A program made the translations under genes and the position numbers. A stretch of DNA of 15,669 bases from contig JBIILZ010000093.1 in the NCBI GenBank assembly GCA_044338255.1, positions 1 to 15,669 on the forward strand, in the 5' to 3' direction. The number at the start of each line of letters is the position of its first letter. The stretch's first letter is position 1. Positions 15,511-15,669 of this stretch are shown piece after piece. This stretch comes from CAIUVD01 sp044338255. Lineage in GTDB: Bacteria > Planctomycetota > UBA11346. The notes beneath the pieces are model-generated. The model was not told where the DNA came from. It did no database searches and saw only the letters and a list, made by a program, of their open reading frames with translations.

Positions 15511-15669
15511 ATGCCGCGTTACTCGAATCTCCTCGTCTGGAATCATGCCCGAAAGCTGGTGCAGCACGTCACCTCAGCCACCCGCGGGGTGCGCGGTGAG
15601 GGCGACCTCATCTCGCAGATCCGCCGCGCCAGGAGCCTGTCGGAGATAGGCGCCCGAGGATGGCGAAGG
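15511..15669 (+). CDS. Four-helix-bundle protein (23S rRNA intervening-sequence protein family), 5' part
   Basis: Fifty-three codons, open to the right edge. MPRYSNLLVWNHARKLVQHV and GDLISQIRRA match the first helix (LxVWxxAxxLV) and the second helix (dLxsQIRRA) of the intervening-sequence protein/four-helix-bundle family, which also includes Avd of diversity-generating retroelements. AAAGGA eight bases before the ATG supports the start. After RRA the family normally has a stretch ending in NIAEG; here the codons give EIGARG and the segment is one residue short. A pair of compensating one-base indels would restore A-E-G, so this copy may be degenerate. Members occur inside 23S rRNA genes or as scattered free genes; function is unknown. 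Directly upstream lie the structured leader and the composite tandem arrays. Confidence 0.7.
   Translation, partial: MPRYSNLLVWNHARKLVQHVTSATRGVRGEGDLISQIRRARSLSEIGARGWRR

Overview
This window comes from a GC-rich bacterium. A lineage in or near the Planctomycetota-Verrucomicrobiota-Lentisphaerota (PVC) group is my best guess, held loosely. The reasons are a short prepilin-type protein with a degenerate C-terminal 'xxNLAWDxS' tail, a SpoIIE-type phosphatase next to a stand-alone receiver protein, a four-helix-bundle (23S rRNA intervening-sequence protein family) gene, and heptamer/octamer tandem arrays of a kind I associate with such genomes. No rRNA, tRNA, CRISPR array, transposase or phage gene was seen.

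Layout, left to right. (1) A GACCAGA heptamer array runs off the left edge (1-115) and lies beyond the 3' end of htpG (Hsp90, minus strand, 179-2059), which ends against a perfect 15-bp hairpin. (2) Divergent from htpG is a plus-strand run: a Cof-type HAD phosphatase, a translationally coupled S66 LD-carboxypeptidase whose start sits inside a (GTGAGC)6 repeat, then a prepilin-like protein. (3) Convergent with these, on the minus strand, are hpf (ribosome hibernation factor, own promoter and terminator), a beta-phosphoglucomutase-like HAD hydrolase and a SAM methyltransferase coupled to it. (4) On the plus strand from 6805: pyrB-pyrI (both subunits of a class B aspartate carbamoyltransferase), a secreted STN + transglutaminase-like protein, a dCTPase/MazG-like pyrophosphohydrolase, a SpoIIE/PP2C phosphatase with an unrecognised duplicated N-terminal module, and a CheY-like receiver protein. 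(5) dnaK and groES follow, with no groEL beside them, ending at a strong intrinsic terminator. (6) After that terminator comes a composite array (GACCAGG/A heptamers, GAAGCACC octamers, GAAGCTC heptamers), then a structured leader and the start of a four-helix-bundle protein gene cut by the right edge.

The genes are mostly housekeeping: protein folding (htpG, dnaK, groES), ribosome hibernation (hpf), pyrimidine synthesis and dNTP clean-up (pyrBI, dCTPase), cell-wall recycling (S66 peptidase), phospho-signalling (phosphatase + receiver). The least ordinary parts are at the edges. The two outer arrays share the same motifs in the same order and orientation, so the block is bracketed by related repeat cassettes. 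The right one sits directly before a four-helix-bundle gene whose Shine-Dalgarno is paired into a nested inverted repeat. Other unusual points are a five-unit 12-bp repeat in the dnaK leader and the duplicated W-x-x-P-[FY]-x-G module of the phosphatase.
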